From Miscanthus floridulus (taxonomy: Eukaryota > Streptophyta > Magnoliopsida > Poales > Poaceae): a DNA stretch of 64,000 nt. Shown here piece by piece: positions 1 to 12,700 of this stretch (within the stretch, counting starts at the first letter, position 1; each line of letters begins with the position of its first letter). Made by a program: the position numbers and the translations under genes. The notes beneath the pieces were generated by a model. It saw nothing but the letters and a program-made list of their open reading frames with translations. It did no database searches and was not told the origin of the DNA. The stretch spans positions 25,778,657-25,842,656 of the forward strand of contig NC_089598.1 in assembly GCF_019320115.1 (NCBI RefSeq), given 5' to 3'.

Positions 1-1
1 G

Positions 2-160
2 GTCCTAAGATTTAGGCTATTCCCATATGACAAGGATAAGAGTTGGTCGTACGATGAGTTCAAGCATTGGGTGCCTCTTCAAAACCCTCTAGAAACAACG
101 GAGGAGAAGGCTTCTACCAATGGACATCATGTAACAAAACCCTCTGCTATTCCATTGTAA
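2..160 (+). pseudogene. GRF zinc-finger TE-associated gene, copy 1, left fragment
   Basis: An open frame with no start codon in the window runs to a TAA at 158-160. It contains the block FKHWVPLQNP followed by an ETTEEKAS-like segment. In grass repeat-associated genes a similar 'hFKrWVPPpNPP..t.eEKA' block precedes a GRF-type zinc finger. The matching right-hand part, with a WPLYDFQEYI block and a Cys-rich finger, is at 14203-14640. The gypsy element 178-14056 therefore appears to have landed inside this gene. A second degenerate copy of the same block (FKRWVPPPPNPP) lies on the minus strand near 57780-57830. The family assignment is from motif memory. The fragment could instead belong to another repeat gene. 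Confidence 0.45.
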
Positions 161-177
161 AGTTCATGCAAAATAAA

Positions 178-1452
178 TGTTCCGGAACCGCCTGAAATAA
201 CACACTTACGGAGGCGCTCGTCTTTCACCAGACACTAAGCACCCCGAAAGCAGGCTACAGCGGGCGGTATCCGTCGGGCACACCCCAAGGGAGAACCCAA
301 AAGATCCATATTTTCCCCCAAGGATCCAATAATGAGAACGAGTTACAATACTTAATACATTTCATACATCCAGAGTTCTTAGAAATTCATTATTACATTG
401 CTAAATGTCAGAGTGCGGAATATTAAACAGCGAAATAAAAATAAACATCTAGCGATAAGGAACAAGGATCCATTTGTACCCACCAGAAGAATCCGTCACA
501 CAATGGTACTTCTCAAACATTACCTGCAACAGGGGTAAAGAAACCCTGAGTACACAATATACTCGCAAGACTTATCCGACTAGAGGGAATAGCTTCCTGA
601 CTCCAAGGGATATGCAAAGCTTTATGGTTTGCTGATTTTCTTTTTGTAGAAAGTAATACTAATAGTGAGTCATTATTGATGTTATTATTAATAGCCATTT
701 TAATTTATTACCTAGCCATTCTATGTAAGCATTTGCTCTACTTTCAAGCAAGAGTTGAGCAATCAGTTCCATTTCATCACCTTCCATCTTTCAGTTCTTA
801 CTACGATGCTAGAGTTAAGACAAGCCGTACCGACTCAGCGGTGATTCGCGAATCAATGTCCCCAGCAGGGTACCCCGAAAACACACGCCCCCACTTGTAC
901 CCTAGGCACAAGTAGGACCAACCCATCACCCTCCTGTCAAGGAGTCTAGGTCCCTGTCCAAACTTGGACTCTAAGCCCCCGCTTCTATGTCCCGGACTTA
1001 GTGCGGTGCAAGGACCTCCACCATCCCCGCCTCCAATCAGTCGATCTGGAAAGAGCCGGAACCCACGACAAGAGAGCAACAAGTCTTCCCTACGCCCATA
1101 CCCAAGTATGTGCTCAGGATAATAGATCTGTGACTTGCCTAGCGTCCATTGCAATGACCGGTCCTTAACCGACACGGACAGGGAAAAAAGTGTAACCAAG
1201 CTATTCCCTGTTGGTTGCAGGACACAACCTCTTACACCCACTAGTATCAAAACCATATCCCTGCCCGATCACCATTTTCCTTTCCACCATTTTATCATGA
1301 GTGATCATAATTATCACCTATTGTGAGTAACGACAGGTTACTCACGCTACCAAAATCCTGAGCATAGCAGCTACTCGATCTGAACTAGTAGGACTCATAG
1401 GTAGATATATTTATGCATGTAGTTTCCATAAAATGCCTGTAATGTAAATGCA

Positions 1453-1539
<87 letters not shown>

Positions 1540-4500
1540 GTGATCATAAAATATGGGTTATGCACCGGGGCTTGCCTTGGGCAGGCGATGGATTAGCAAA
1601 GTCAGCACCAAAAGGCTCCGAGGCTTCCTCCTGCATGAGGATCTCCTCCTTGTACTCCTCAATGACCTCTTCATAATCCTGTTCGCCCACGGGCACGAAC
1701 TCTACCAACCCGTGATCTACATGCATGAAATGATGATGCAACACTTAATAATACGTCAACATCAACTCTTAAACTAAAAATACATCTATCACGTTACTAA
1801 GCTAGTCCTACCGACTAAGGTGCTAAGTTACCTACTATTACCACTAACAAGTATGATGCATGACATATATTATCTTAGCAACTAAAGGTATTCTTACTCT
1901 CAATACCGATTTACTCTATATATAATAAAACCAGGGTACTAGCTATTCTGTTTATCAACCTACTCTAGTGCTACAAAATTTACAGTGAGTACATAATAAT
2001 CTAAAGAACCTACTGTAAAAACTGCATGACTAAATCTATCATCCATTTGCCACAACAATTCCTACAAATATTAATCTACATAATACTAAGCTTTCTAAAT
2101 TGAATTTATGAACCTATCATTATCATAGCTAACTGTAAACTAACTACATCAATAGATCGATAGTATTTTTGTGAACCTAACAAATTTTATTTCACTATTT
2201 TAGGACATCTATAGAATTTACTATTATTTTTCAAAGTTTAGCTCAAAGCTAAATTGAATAAACATTTGTTAATTCACTGGAAATTGAAAAACTAAACTTC
2301 ACCGCGCGCGGCCCACTACTCGTGGCTCGGCCTAGGCTCCCGCAACGCGCACAAACGCGAGCCGCCGATGCGGCCCACGCGCGTGGCGCACGGACACGGA
2401 CCACACAACGTGGCCCACGACGAAGCCTTCATGGGAGCTGGTTCTTTTGCTAAAGAGTCCCCATTATCTTTCCTATTCATGAAGCTCACTCGAACGCTAT
2501 TTAATTGAGTCATGGTCTTCACATCTAGCACCATGTTGTTACTCGAATTCACGTTTTCCAAGGTCCCTACCTAGAACCGCTAAAGGCCATGGCACCTTCG
2601 ACGAGCTCGGACCTCCTCGGCCTCAACCAACACCTCCCTAGCACTCTACGAGTGAAGCGCAACCGATCGAGGTCTCACACGCCACAAAAGGTGCAGCACG
2701 ACGGTGTGGCCATGCCCCGCAGTGGGGTCTGGCCGCGACAACACTGGCGCTGACGAATGTAGCTAGCCCAACACCTCTACATCTATCCTGTATCCATCTA
2801 CCAACTATGAGCAACCATATAGAAGTCCTATTTGAATCACTACTACACCCAATCGCGTTGGCCACGGGAACGACATCCACACCAGTTCACCGGCAGCAGC
2901 GAACTCGTCCCAGTGACCTAGACCTCAACCGGTTCAACCACCGACCCTAGGAGCAAGAGGGCCTTACCAGAGACATGTAGGGCAGACGGGACGAAGTCGT
3001 GGGGCTCGGCAAGGTGGTTGGGCATGAGCACGGGGTGACTCTGGTTCACGGCAAGCGCGGTGACGCCCCCGACGACTTGCTGCTCCACCAGCGAAGTTGC
3101 TGCATGGGCAAGGCAAACCATTCAAGGAGACGCAAAAGCCCTGCTCAATTGAGACAAAGGAGCAAGGGGCGACATCCTGGCTGAGTGTCCGCCTCGGCGG
3201 CCATGGCAGACCACCGTGGGGGAAAAGCTCCGCATTACCTCACTAGAAGATGACGGCTCGTCAGAACGACTCTAATTGTGAGCTAACTACCAGAGCTAGT
3301 TGGGTGCATGGATAATTGGACAGAGGTGGACTATGCAAGGCCAATTGGATGGGCGATGATGTTTAGACTTATGGTGGTCGATGGTGGGGGAAAACTCCAA
3401 TTGAAGCCGCATCACCGTACGGCGGCAACAGCGGCAAGCTTGGCATGAAGTTGGACTCCCACTTGACCTCCAGACGTGCGCAATTATGAGAGTAGGGCCA
3501 AGCTCTATGGTTTGCCTTGGCGTGACTCGGCCGACACGGCGCCATTGCAGGTGATGTGACGGTGGCTTGGCGTGGCGCAAATTTCTAATTGGGGAAGGAC
3601 GGCAGCACGACGGGGAAGACTCCATGGCGCATATGAGTCCGGCACGGCGATGTGTGACCATAGCGCCACGACCCGCAAGATGACGGTGCACGGCACAGCG
3701 CGCCGCAGAGACTGACGTCGGTTTTGGGGAGGCAACAACGTGGCGTGGCATTGAGCACGGACGTGATGGCGAGGTCAGGCGGGCAGGTCTACGCACGTGT
3801 AGCTATGAAGGTCAACGATAGTAGTGGCCGCGTGACAGCGACGGTCGGAGCGCTGTGCGTCCAGGTGCGCAACGCGACACGATGACGAGTAGCATGGCGC
3901 TGGCGGACGTGACGGCGGCAGACCAGCCAGGCTTGCTGGCGTGATGCACGTGCATGTGTGAATGTGCGCTAGAGCGTGGCAACAGTGGCCGTGGCCAATA
4001 GCGCGGAGCCACACGTGCGGGCGTGTGTGTGCATGCACGATGGGCGGTCCAGCGCAGCGCATCGAGAGCCATCATGGTGACCGCACCCAGGCATTGGCAT
4101 CGTTCAAAATGTGACTTGCATGCTTTTTAAAGCGGCTCAAAAATCCCACTCAATGATTAAAATGCTAAACCAACTATTTTACGTTCGAGATGGGGTATCA
4201 AGCTACTAAAACCAACCTTAAGACCATGCCACTACTTAACCCGATGCCCCTATAAAAATTGTCGAACTTAGCTTCGTCGAACCATTTTCTAATTTATGAA
4301 AATCGACTAAGTTTTTGTTCGGATTCGTGTCAACTTCATTTTCAAGCTACCAACTATGCTATCTAGCGAACCCAATTCTCGACCGCAAGTATTTCACCGC
4401 CACCTATGAAGTTTGTACCACAAACTTTATTAAAGTGTCGGGTATGCGTTCCATAGCATTTTTGTTCAATAAAAATCATTTAGAACCCTAAGTGATATAA

Positions 4501-4653
4501 CGCGACATGAAACATAACATTCATTTCACGTTTTCGATGGTTTTGAGTCACAGAAATTGATTTACACTCTATAATTCATACACTATCATATAAATATGAT
4601 GCAGATGCAATGTTTTAGCAAAAATTGTACAGTGTAACACCGAGGGTGTTACA
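178..4653 (-). repeat. 3' LTR of the gypsy element (4476 bp)
   Basis: This repeat matches 9750-14056 over its whole length. On the minus strand it starts TGTAACACCC just after the polypurine tract. Its far end (178 onward, TGTTCCGGAACCGCC) differs from the sister LTR (TGTGGTAGAACTGCC) in the outermost 8 or so bases. It contains a GC-rich block (about 2300-4080) and a TA-rich block, as in the other copies. Open frames inside it do not match between copies and are not genes. Confidence 0.93.
1457..1536. repeat. (AT)40 microsatellite in the LTR
   Basis: An uninterrupted run of 80 bases of alternating AT. The sister LTR has only about 14 bases of AT at the same place (10924-10937), so the tract expanded after insertion or differs through slippage. 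Confidence 0.98.
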
Positions 4654-4668
4654 AATCTACCCCCCTAA
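4654..4668 (-). other. Polypurine tract of the gypsy element
   Basis: On the minus strand the bases just before the 3' LTR read TTAGGGGGGTAGATT. This is a purine-rich tract at the position where plus-strand DNA synthesis is primed in LTR retrotransposons. Confidence 0.8.
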
Positions 4669-4741
4669 AACAAAATCTCGACCCGAGATTTAATGTGCTT
4701 AGTGTGGGAAAGGAGATAGGAAATACATTTCAACGTAACAA

Positions 4742-5161
4742 CTACTCATCAGAACTAGAGAGAAGGTGGGGGTAATGCTTCAATATATAACTCTCTTGTT
4801 CCCACGTGGCTTCATCCTCTGAATGGTTTTGCCACTGTAACTTGTAGAACTTTACCACACTGTTCCTTGTCACTCTTTCCTTTTCATCTAGGATTTTGAC
4901 AGGGTGCTCAATATAAGTCAAATTAGGCTGGAGTGGAAGTCCTTCAATTTCTATAGCTTCATCAGGAACCCACAAACATTTCTTCAATTGCGATACATGA
5001 AACACATTGTGTACTACAGATAAAATATTAGGAAGCTGGAGACGATAAGCAACAGGGCCACACTGCTTTAAAATTTTGTAAGGACCCATGTATCGGGGAG
5101 CTAGCTTACCATGGATACCAAACTGATGCACTCCTCTCATAGGAGACACCTTGAGGTACAC
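4742..5161 (-). pseudogene. Gypsy integrase C-terminus with chromodomain
   Basis: This 139-residue open frame ends the polyprotein. Its first half has the integrase C-terminal GPY-like module (KLAPRYMGPYKILKQ, then VAYRLQLP and HNVFHVSQLKKC). Its second half reads like a chromodomain (VVKFYKLQWQ, then EATWEQES). Chromodomains on gypsy integrases bind modified histones and steer integration to heterochromatin (family knowledge). The frame joins the upstream integrase after at least one break. Close relatives are chromoviruses, and no alternative fits as well. Confidence 0.88.
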
Positions 5162-5163
5162 AT

Positions 5164-5932
5164 AATCCCCAACTGCAAACTCTAAGGGCCTTCTTCGCTT
5201 GTCCGTATAGGCTTTCTATTGGCTCTGAGCTATCTTCAAATGACTCTAAATAATGACAACTTGCTCTCGAGCCTCTTTGATGAAATCAGGCCCAAAGTAT
5301 CCACGGTCTCCCACTTCCACCCAGTTTAGTGGTGTCCTACATTTCTTCCCATATAGAGCTTCAAATGGTGTCATGCGGATGCTTTCTTGGTAGCTATTAT
5401 TGTTAGAAAATTCATCTAACTTCAGGCATCCATCCCACTTCTCAAGAAAAGAAATGGCACAAGCTCTCAACATATCCTCGAGCACCTAGTTCACCCTTTT
5501 AGTTTGGCCATCAGTTTGGGGGTGATAGGCTGAACTTTGGAGGGGACTAGTCCCAAGACACTCCTAGAGTTGCTCCTAGAAGCGAGAGACAAAAACTGAT
5601 CCCCTATCAGATATGATAGTAAGGGAAACTCCATGCAGGGTCACAATCTGGTCCAAGTACAACTCGACATACTGTCTGGCAGAATATTTGGAATTCACTG
5701 GGAGGAAATGAGCTGACTTGGTGAGGCGATCCATAATGACCCAGATAGAGTTATAGCCCTTGGATGTGCGGGGTAAACCCATAATGAAATCCATGGAAAT
5801 ATCCTCCTATTTCCAAACAAGAATGGGTAAGGGCTACAGATATCCTAGAGTACGCATATGATCTGCCTTAACTCTATCACAAGTGTCGCACTCCGCGACG
5901 TGCCAGGTGATGTCCTGCTTCATGTTGGACTA
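5164..5932 (-). pseudogene. Gypsy integrase zinc finger and catalytic core, broken
   Basis: Read on the minus strand, the region begins with the HHCC-type integrase finger (the Cys pair lies in AECDTC near 5885-5905). The catalytic core follows, with MDFIMGLPRTSKGYNSIWVI, LTKSAHFLPV and then ISDRGSVF, which holds the second catalytic Asp. The segment 5246-5485 continues with the YQESIRMTPFEALYGKKCRTP block that follows the core in chromoviral integrases. At least two stops interrupt it (near 5570 and 5490), so no full integrase can be made. It lies between RNase H and the chromodomain, as expected for Ty3/gypsy. Confidence 0.87.
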
Positions 5933-6616
5933 CTAGTACAAGTGGTGCAAATCATGATACATCTTGTTGCTGCCAGGATGAATAGACAACTTTGAATGAT
6001 GGGCTTCATTCAAAATCTTCCTTCTCAGCTCCCCATTGGATGGAACCACCAATCTATCCTTGTACCTCACTACATCTTGCTCATCAATACTAAAGTGAGG
6101 GCCACATCCTTCGGCAATCAATTTCTTGATGTGAGGAATTTCTTCAGTGTCTTGCCTCTGCTCTAGAATAATCTGCTCAAGCAACTCTAAGGTCAAAGCA
6201 ATGTGAGCTAGCACCTCTGCATGGTTGAGAGACAAAGGTGTTTCTTTAACCGGATATGACTTTCGGCTCAAGGCATTAGCTACCACATTAGCCTTTCCTG
6301 GGTGGTAATGTCCCTCCAAGTTATAATCCTTAATCAATTCCAACCATCTCCTTTGCCTCATATTCAACTTAGACTGAGTGAAAATATACTTGAGGCTCTT
6401 ATGATCTATAAAAATATGCACCTTGTTGCTCAACAGATAGTGCCTCCAAATCTTTAGAGCGTGGATAACAATAGCCAACTCTAAATCATGGGTGGGTAAT
6501 TTACTTCGTGCTTTTTTAGTTGGCGCAAAGCATAAGCTACCACACACCCATCTTGCATAAGCACACATCCCAACCCGTCTTCGAGGCATCACAATACACA
6601 TCAAAGGGTCGGTCAA
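5933..6616 (-). pseudogene. Gypsy RNase H domain and connection to integrase
   Basis: The 227-residue frame includes ELAIVIHALKIWRHYL, FIDHKSLKYIF, RQRRWLELIKDYN and HYHPGKANVVANALSRK, the standard RNase H block of Ty3/gypsy polyproteins. In the last motif the usual Asp of the D-A-L-S-R-K signature reads Asn, which would remove a metal-binding acidic residue (family knowledge). The end of the frame carries the His part of the integrase finger (HHSKLSIHPGSNKMYHDL). It is separated from the reverse transcriptase by a stretch with stops near 6620-6930. Confidence 0.88.
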
Positions 6617-6934
6617 TATCTAGCTGGGCCAACACTGGAGCAGTGGTCAGAAATGTTTTTAGAGCTTGGAAGGCTTCTTCACAGGCTGGGCTCTAGTCAA
6701 ACTTGGCTTCTTTTTGGAGCAGCTTAGTCATTGGCTGAGCTATCTTGGAGAAATCCAGTAAAACATCGATAGTACCCAGCTAGACCAAGGAACTGATGAA
6801 TCTGATGCATAGACTTGGGAGACTTCTAATTCAGCACATCCTACACCTTGCTGGGATCTATAGAAATGCCGTCAGGTGTCAACACATGCCCCCAAAACTG
6901 CACTCGATCTAACCAGAATTCACACTTGCTGAAT

Positions 6935-7693
6935 TTAGCATACAACCCTCAATCGAGTCAGCACAATCCGAAGGTGTTGGGCATGCTCTTCATCATTCTT
7001 GGAATAGATTAGGATATCATCAATGAACACCACAACAAACTTGTCTAGCTCTGGCATAAAGACCGAATTCATTAGGTACATGAAGAATGCTGGAGCATTG
7101 GTGAGACTAAAAGACATTACTAGATACTCATACAACCCATACCTAGTACAAAAAGCTATCTTTGGTATATCATGTGGTCTGATCTTGATCTGATGATAGC
7201 CTGAATGAAGGACAATCTTGGAGAACACCTTGGCACTAGCAAGCTGATCAAACAAAGTATCTATGCAGTGCAAAGGATACTTGTTCTTAATTATTACCGC
7301 ATTAAGAGGGCGGTAATCCACACACATCCGCAGAGTACCATCCTTCTTCACAAAAATGGCTGGACAACCCCATGGTGAAGAGCTAGGATGGATGAAGCCT
7401 TTTTCCAACAATTCTTCCAAATGTTTCTTTATTTTAGCCAACTCCTTTGGAGCCATGCGGTATGGGCGTCGGGAGATAGGAGCAGTACCAGGCTCTAGCT
7501 CAATGGAGAATTCCACCTCTCTGTCTGGTGGCAACCCAGGTAGATCTTCAAGAAAAACATCTAGGAACTCATGTACTATCAGAATAGAGGCAAGATCAGG
7601 AGAGGCTTCAGCATGAGCAGCAACAGGTAAGACTAGATCTGAGGGTACAAGAAGAGACATCCTATCCTCAGAAGAAGGAAGCCGTAACTCCAT
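6935..7693 (-). pseudogene. Gypsy reverse transcriptase, catalytically damaged
   Basis: This 252-residue frame has the linker ([15 protein letters not shown]), [41 protein letters not shown], the palm motif region [11 protein letters not shown], and [10 protein letters not shown]. The FIDD box corresponds to the YxDD catalytic pair and is intact. In the earlier palm motif, relatives have an Asp (K-I-D-L); here it reads Val, so one of the three catalytic carboxylates is missing. The thumb and connection downstream (6620-6934) are interrupted by several stops. The frame is in-line with protease remnants upstream. Confidence 0.9.
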
Positions 7694-7699
7694 AATTCT

Positions 7700-8040
7700 C
7701 TACTATAGATCCAAGACTACCCCATATACCCACAACCAGTTCATTCCAAGAATAGCATCAATGCCTTGCCCAAGCAGCACCATGAACTAGAGATGGTAAG
7801 TATGAGTGGCTAATACCAAGCTCAGTGTGTTCGTTCGGGTATTGATGCACATCTACGCACCCAGAGTATGGATTCTATAGGCATATGGTATATCCATAAG
7901 AGGTATATTGTGTCGGTCTACAAATCCCATGCTCATGAATGAATGTGATGCACCAAAATCAAATAACACATAAGCTGGATGGGAATCAATGGTGAACATA
8001 CTAGCCATCCTTGATTCCTACTGCAGTATCTGCTCAGCAT
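7700..8040 (-). pseudogene. Gypsy aspartic protease remnant
   Basis: Minus-strand translation shows VLFDFGASHSFMSMGF followed by a stretch ending in ILGMNWL, the hallmark pair of retropepsin-like proteases in chromoviruses. The active-site triplet, normally D-S-G or D-T-G, reads D-F-G. In-frame stops follow at several points. Together these indicate an inactive protease. It lies between the gag zinc knuckle and reverse transcriptase, the normal position for processing enzymes of the polyprotein. Confidence 0.8.
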
Positions 8041-8049
8041 CCGTGAAGT

Positions 8050-9278
8050 TCACCTATCCAGATCGGCTGGCTGGCACTTTCCTCTTGATCACTGTCCGCT
8101 TGACTAGCTTGGAGTTAGCCGATGGTTGAGCAGACTAGGCTGGCTAGTTTTGGGGACACCCTCGAGCATAGTGGCCATCCTTGCCACATTTGAAACAAGC
8201 GCCCGACTTGTTTCCCTATCCCAGATGAGGTGGGACCTATTGTCCCTGAGGCTGTTGGGGTTGCACCTGCTGAGGGGGTGCACAGTACTATGTGGAAGAA
8301 GCCTAAGAAGTATGCTAGGGCTACCGAAATGAATGCCTGCCTAATGATTGATAGGGCACTTGTCAGACAACCTATACTTTCTGAGTATGGGGGTGTCTAG
8401 AAGACCCCGTAGCCACTTGCTTTCTCTTCCACTCTGCCTGGGAATCCCGCTGCAAGCCCTCTATGGCGATGGCAGCATTCATCAATGCCCCAAAGGTCTG
8501 ATAGTTCCTAGTATACAATTTCTCCTGAAGGCTGCAAGAGAGGCCATGATAGAAGTGGTCCCTCTTCTTCTCATCTATGTCCACATGAGTGCCAGCATAC
8601 TAGGACAAGTGATTGAACTTATTGACGTAGTCCATCACTGTTATACTCCCTTGCTGTAGGTCTAGGAATTAAGTCAGCTTCCTGTTGAGGATATCAGCAA
8701 GAATATAGAACTCTCTATGCTGTGGTGAACTCCTGCTAAGTCACCCGGTGATCTAGCTACTGCATGGCATTGAAGGTATCCCACCATGCACTCGTGGACC
8801 CCAACAACTGCTGCGCTGCAAAGCGCACCTTCTGTTCATCAGTCACATTGAGCAACATGAACTTCTGCTCCAGAATGTGAAGCTAATGCTCCGCATCTAG
8901 GGGCTCAACTAATGGTGTGAACATGGGCGGGTGCATCTTGAGGAAATCCTGGTAAGAGTAGGGTCCCTCAGGACCGCGAGCACCACCCCTGTTCCCACCA
9001 ATGCCCCCGTGGCCTCCATGGGCGAAGCCAGCGATTGCCTATGCCATCAGCTCCATGGCACAGGTAGACTCATGGCGAGCAGCCATCAGTTTTGCCATCA
9101 TCTCTGTGGGAGTCATCGATGGTGGCGGTGGCAGTGGTGGAGAAGGAGGAGCCAATAGTGGAGCCTCATGGCTCTCCCTGTTACCATGCTCATTGGTCTG
9201 ACCACTTTCACCTTAGCCCTCGCCAAGACCATGGCCCGCACTGGCACTGGTGCTCCCACGTCGGGACCTCAAATTCAT
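8050..9278 (-). pseudogene. Gypsy gag (capsid/nucleocapsid) pseudogene
   Basis: The likely start is the ATG at 9278-9276 (MNLRSRRGST), about 0.47 kb downstream of the primer-binding site. The frame shows a Gly/Pro-rich N-terminus, the capsid region (MFTPLVEPLDAEH, then KVRFAAQQLLGSTSAWWDTF), a retrotransposon-gag segment at 8372-8584 and a single zinc knuckle CFKCGKDGHYARGC (about 8152-8205). The knuckle has the C-x2-C-x4-H-x4-C spacing used to bind genomic RNA. At least five in-frame stops and a frame change (for instance at the D-A-E-H-stop site) mean no full gag is made. Confidence 0.85.
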
Positions 9279-9749
9279 TTGGAAGAGATAGGAACCAACC
9301 ACTAAGGACAACCTTCTAGATTAGAACAATGGATGAGAGGAATGACAAGACATCTATTAAAGCATTCTTTTAGTTGTCCTATTAATTTACTAATCCAATT
9401 ATACGTGTAGGGGGGATTTAGTTTTTAGCAAAATTCTACTATCATGATGCATGCATCGGCCTATACGTTCACTCGAGTCGGAATATAGTGGCATTCGCAA
9501 AATTTCGGCACATCACACACTCATTTTCCATATGCTAAGCGATTTCTTACGCAACATAAGTCAGTATACCTATAGAAAACTGATTAGATAAAACCAGTGC
9601 CGCTATCCTAGATAGACCATATTGCTGGGGCTTATACTTATTTACATACTTTAGCGCATCCTATTTTTCTCAAAACTTTTGTTGGTCAAATTTTTAAGTT
9701 TTGAAAAGAGTGATGAAACTCGTAACCCATTATTGGTTCTGGTACCAAC
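9279..9749 (-). other. Untranslated leader of the gypsy element
   Basis: This is the AT-rich leader between the 5' LTR and the gag start. Apart from the primer-binding site at its LTR end I see no coding content. Confidence 0.7.
9735..9747 (-). other. Primer-binding site, initiator tRNA-Met type
   Basis: On the minus strand, two bases past the 5' LTR end, the sequence is TGGTACCAGAACC. It differs at two positions from the usual plant initiator-Met site TGGTATCAGAGCC, which fixes the element orientation and the LTR edge. Confidence 0.85.
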
Positions 9750-12700
9750 TGTGGTAGAACTGCCTGAAATAACACACTTACGGAGGCGCTCGTGTTCCAT
9801 CAGACACTAAGCATCCCAAAAGCGGGCTACAGTGGGCAGTATCCATCGGGCACACCCTAAGGGAGAACCCAAAAGATCCACATTTTTCCCCAAGGATCCA
9901 ATAATGAGAATGAGTTACAATACTTAATACATTTCATACATCTAGAGTTCTTAGAAATTCATTATTACATTGCCAAATGTCAGAGTGCGGAATATTAAAT
10001 AGCAGAATAAAAATAAACATCTAGCGATAAGGAACAATGATTTGTCTGTGCCCACCAGAAGAATCCTTCACACAATGGTACTTCTCAAACATTACCTACA
10101 ATAGGGGTAAAGAAACGCTGAGTACACAATGTACTTGCAAGACTTATTCGACTAGTGGGAATAGCTTCCCAACTGCAAGGGATATGCAAAGATTTATGGT
10201 TTGCTGGTTTCCTTTTTGCAGAAAGCAATACTAATAGCGAGTCCTTATTGATGTTATTATTAATAGCCATATTAATTTATTACCTAGCCATTCTATGTAA
10301 GCACCTGCTCTACTTTCAAGCAAGAGTTGAGCAATTAGTTCCATTTCACCATCTTCCATCTTTCAGTTCTTATTACGATGCTAGAGTTAAGACAAGCCAT
10401 ACTGACTCGGTGGCGATTCACGAATCAATGTCCCTAGCTAGGTACCCCAAAAACACATGCCCCGCTTGTACCCTAGGCACAAGTAGGACCAACCCATCAT
10501 CCTCCTATCAAGGGGTCTAGGTCCCCATCCAATCTTGGACTCTAAGCCCCCGCTTCTAAGTCCTGGACTTAGTGTGGTGCTCGGGATAATAGATCTGTGA
10601 CTTGCCTAGCGTCCATTGCAACAACCAGTCCTTAACTGACATGGATAGGGAAAAAAGTGTAACCAAGCTATGCCCTATTGGCCGCAGGACACAACCTCTT
10701 ACACCCACCAGTACCCAAACCATATCCCTGCCCGATCACCATTTTCCTTTCCACTATTTTATCATGAGTGATCATAATTATCACCTATTGTGAGTAACGG
10801 TAGGTTACTCATGCTACCGAAATCCTGAGCATATCAGCTACTCGACCTAAACTAGTAGGACTCATAGATAGATATATTTATGCATGTAGTTTCCATAAAA
10901 TGCCTATAATGTAAATGCACATCATATATATATATATTCAGTGATCATAAAATATGTGTTATGCACCGGGGCTTGCCTTGGGCAGGCGGTGGGTTAGCAA
11001 AGTCAACACCAAAAGGCTCTAGGGCTTCCTCCTGCATGAGGATCTCCTCCTCGTACTCCTCATTGACCTTTTCGTAATCCTGTTTGTCCACGGGCATGAA
11101 CTCTACCAACTCGTGATCTACATGCATGAAATGATGATGCAACACTTAATAATATGGCAACAGCAACTCTTAAACTAAAAATACATCTATCACGTTACTA
11201 AGCTAGTCCTACCGACTAAGGTGCTAAGTTACCTACTATTACCACTAACAAGTACGACACATAACATATATTATCTTAGCAACTAAAGGTATTCTTACTC
11301 TCAATACCGATTTACTCTATATATAATAAAACAAGGGTACTAGCTATTCTGTTTATCAACCTACTCTAGTGCTACAAAATTTAAAGTGAGTACATAATAA
11401 TCTAATGAACCTACTGTAAAAACTTCAGGACTAAATCTATCATCCATTTGCCACAATAATTCCTACAAATATTAATCTATATAATACTAAGCTTTCTAAA
11501 TTGAATTTATGAACCTATCATTATCATAGCTAACCATAAACTAACTACACCAATAGATCGATAGCATTTTTGTGAACCTAACAAATTTTGTTTTACTATT
11601 TTAGGACATCTATAGAATTTCCTATTATTTTTCAAAGTTTGCTCAAAACTAAATTGATTAAACATTTGTTAATTCACTGGAAATTGAAAAACTAAACTTC
11701 ACCGCACGGCCCACTACTCGTGGCTCGGCCTAGGCTCCCGCAACGTGAGCCGCCAGTGCGGCCCACGCACACGGCGTGCGGACACGACCCACGCAACATG
11801 GCCCACGACGGAGCCCACACGGGAGCTGGTTCTTTTGCTAAAGAGTCCTTGTTATCTTTCCTATTCGTGAAGCTCACTCGAATGCTATTTAACTGAGTCA
11901 CGGTCTTCACATCTAGCACCCTGCTGTTACTCGAATTCATGTTTTCCAAGGTCCCTACCCTGAACTACTAACAGCCGTGGCACCTCCGACCCAAATGGCG
12001 GCGAGCACAGACCTCCTCGGCCTCAACCAACACCTCCCTAGCACTCTATGAGTGAAGCACAACCGATCGAGGTCTCACATGCCACAAATGGTGCAGCACG
12101 ACAGCGTGGCCATGCGCCACGGCGGGGTCTGGCCATGGCAACACCGGCACCGGTGAATGTACCTAGCCCAACACCTCTACAGCTACCCTGTATCCATCTA
12201 CTGACTACGAGCAACCATATAGAAGTCCTATTTGACTCACTACTGCACCCAATTGCGCTAGCCACAGGAACGACATCAACACCAGTTCACCGGCGGCAGC
12301 GAATTCGTACCGGTGACCTAGATATCAACCGGTTCAACCACCTACCCTAGGAGCAAGAGGGCCTCACCAGAGACACATAGGGTAGACAAGACAAAGTCAT
12401 GGGGCTCGACAAGGTGGTTTGCCATGAGCACGGGATGACTCTGGTTCATGGCAAGTGCGGCAACGTCCTCGGCGACCTGCTGCTCCACCGGTGAAGTCAC
12501 TGCACGGGCGAGGCAAACCATTCAAGGAGATGCAAAAGCCCTACTCAATTGAGACAAAGGAGCAAGGGGTGACATCCTGGCCGAGCACCCGCCTCGACGG
12601 CCATGGCGGACCGCCGTAGGGGAAAAGCTCTGCATTACCTCATTAGAAGATGATGGCTCATCAGAACGACTCCAATCGTGAGCTAACTACCAGAGCTAGT

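Noticed and set aside
801..1256. A 151-codon open frame in the gypsy LTR
   Set aside because: The frame is not kept in the sister LTR or in the solo LTRs, as expected for non-coding LTR sequence.
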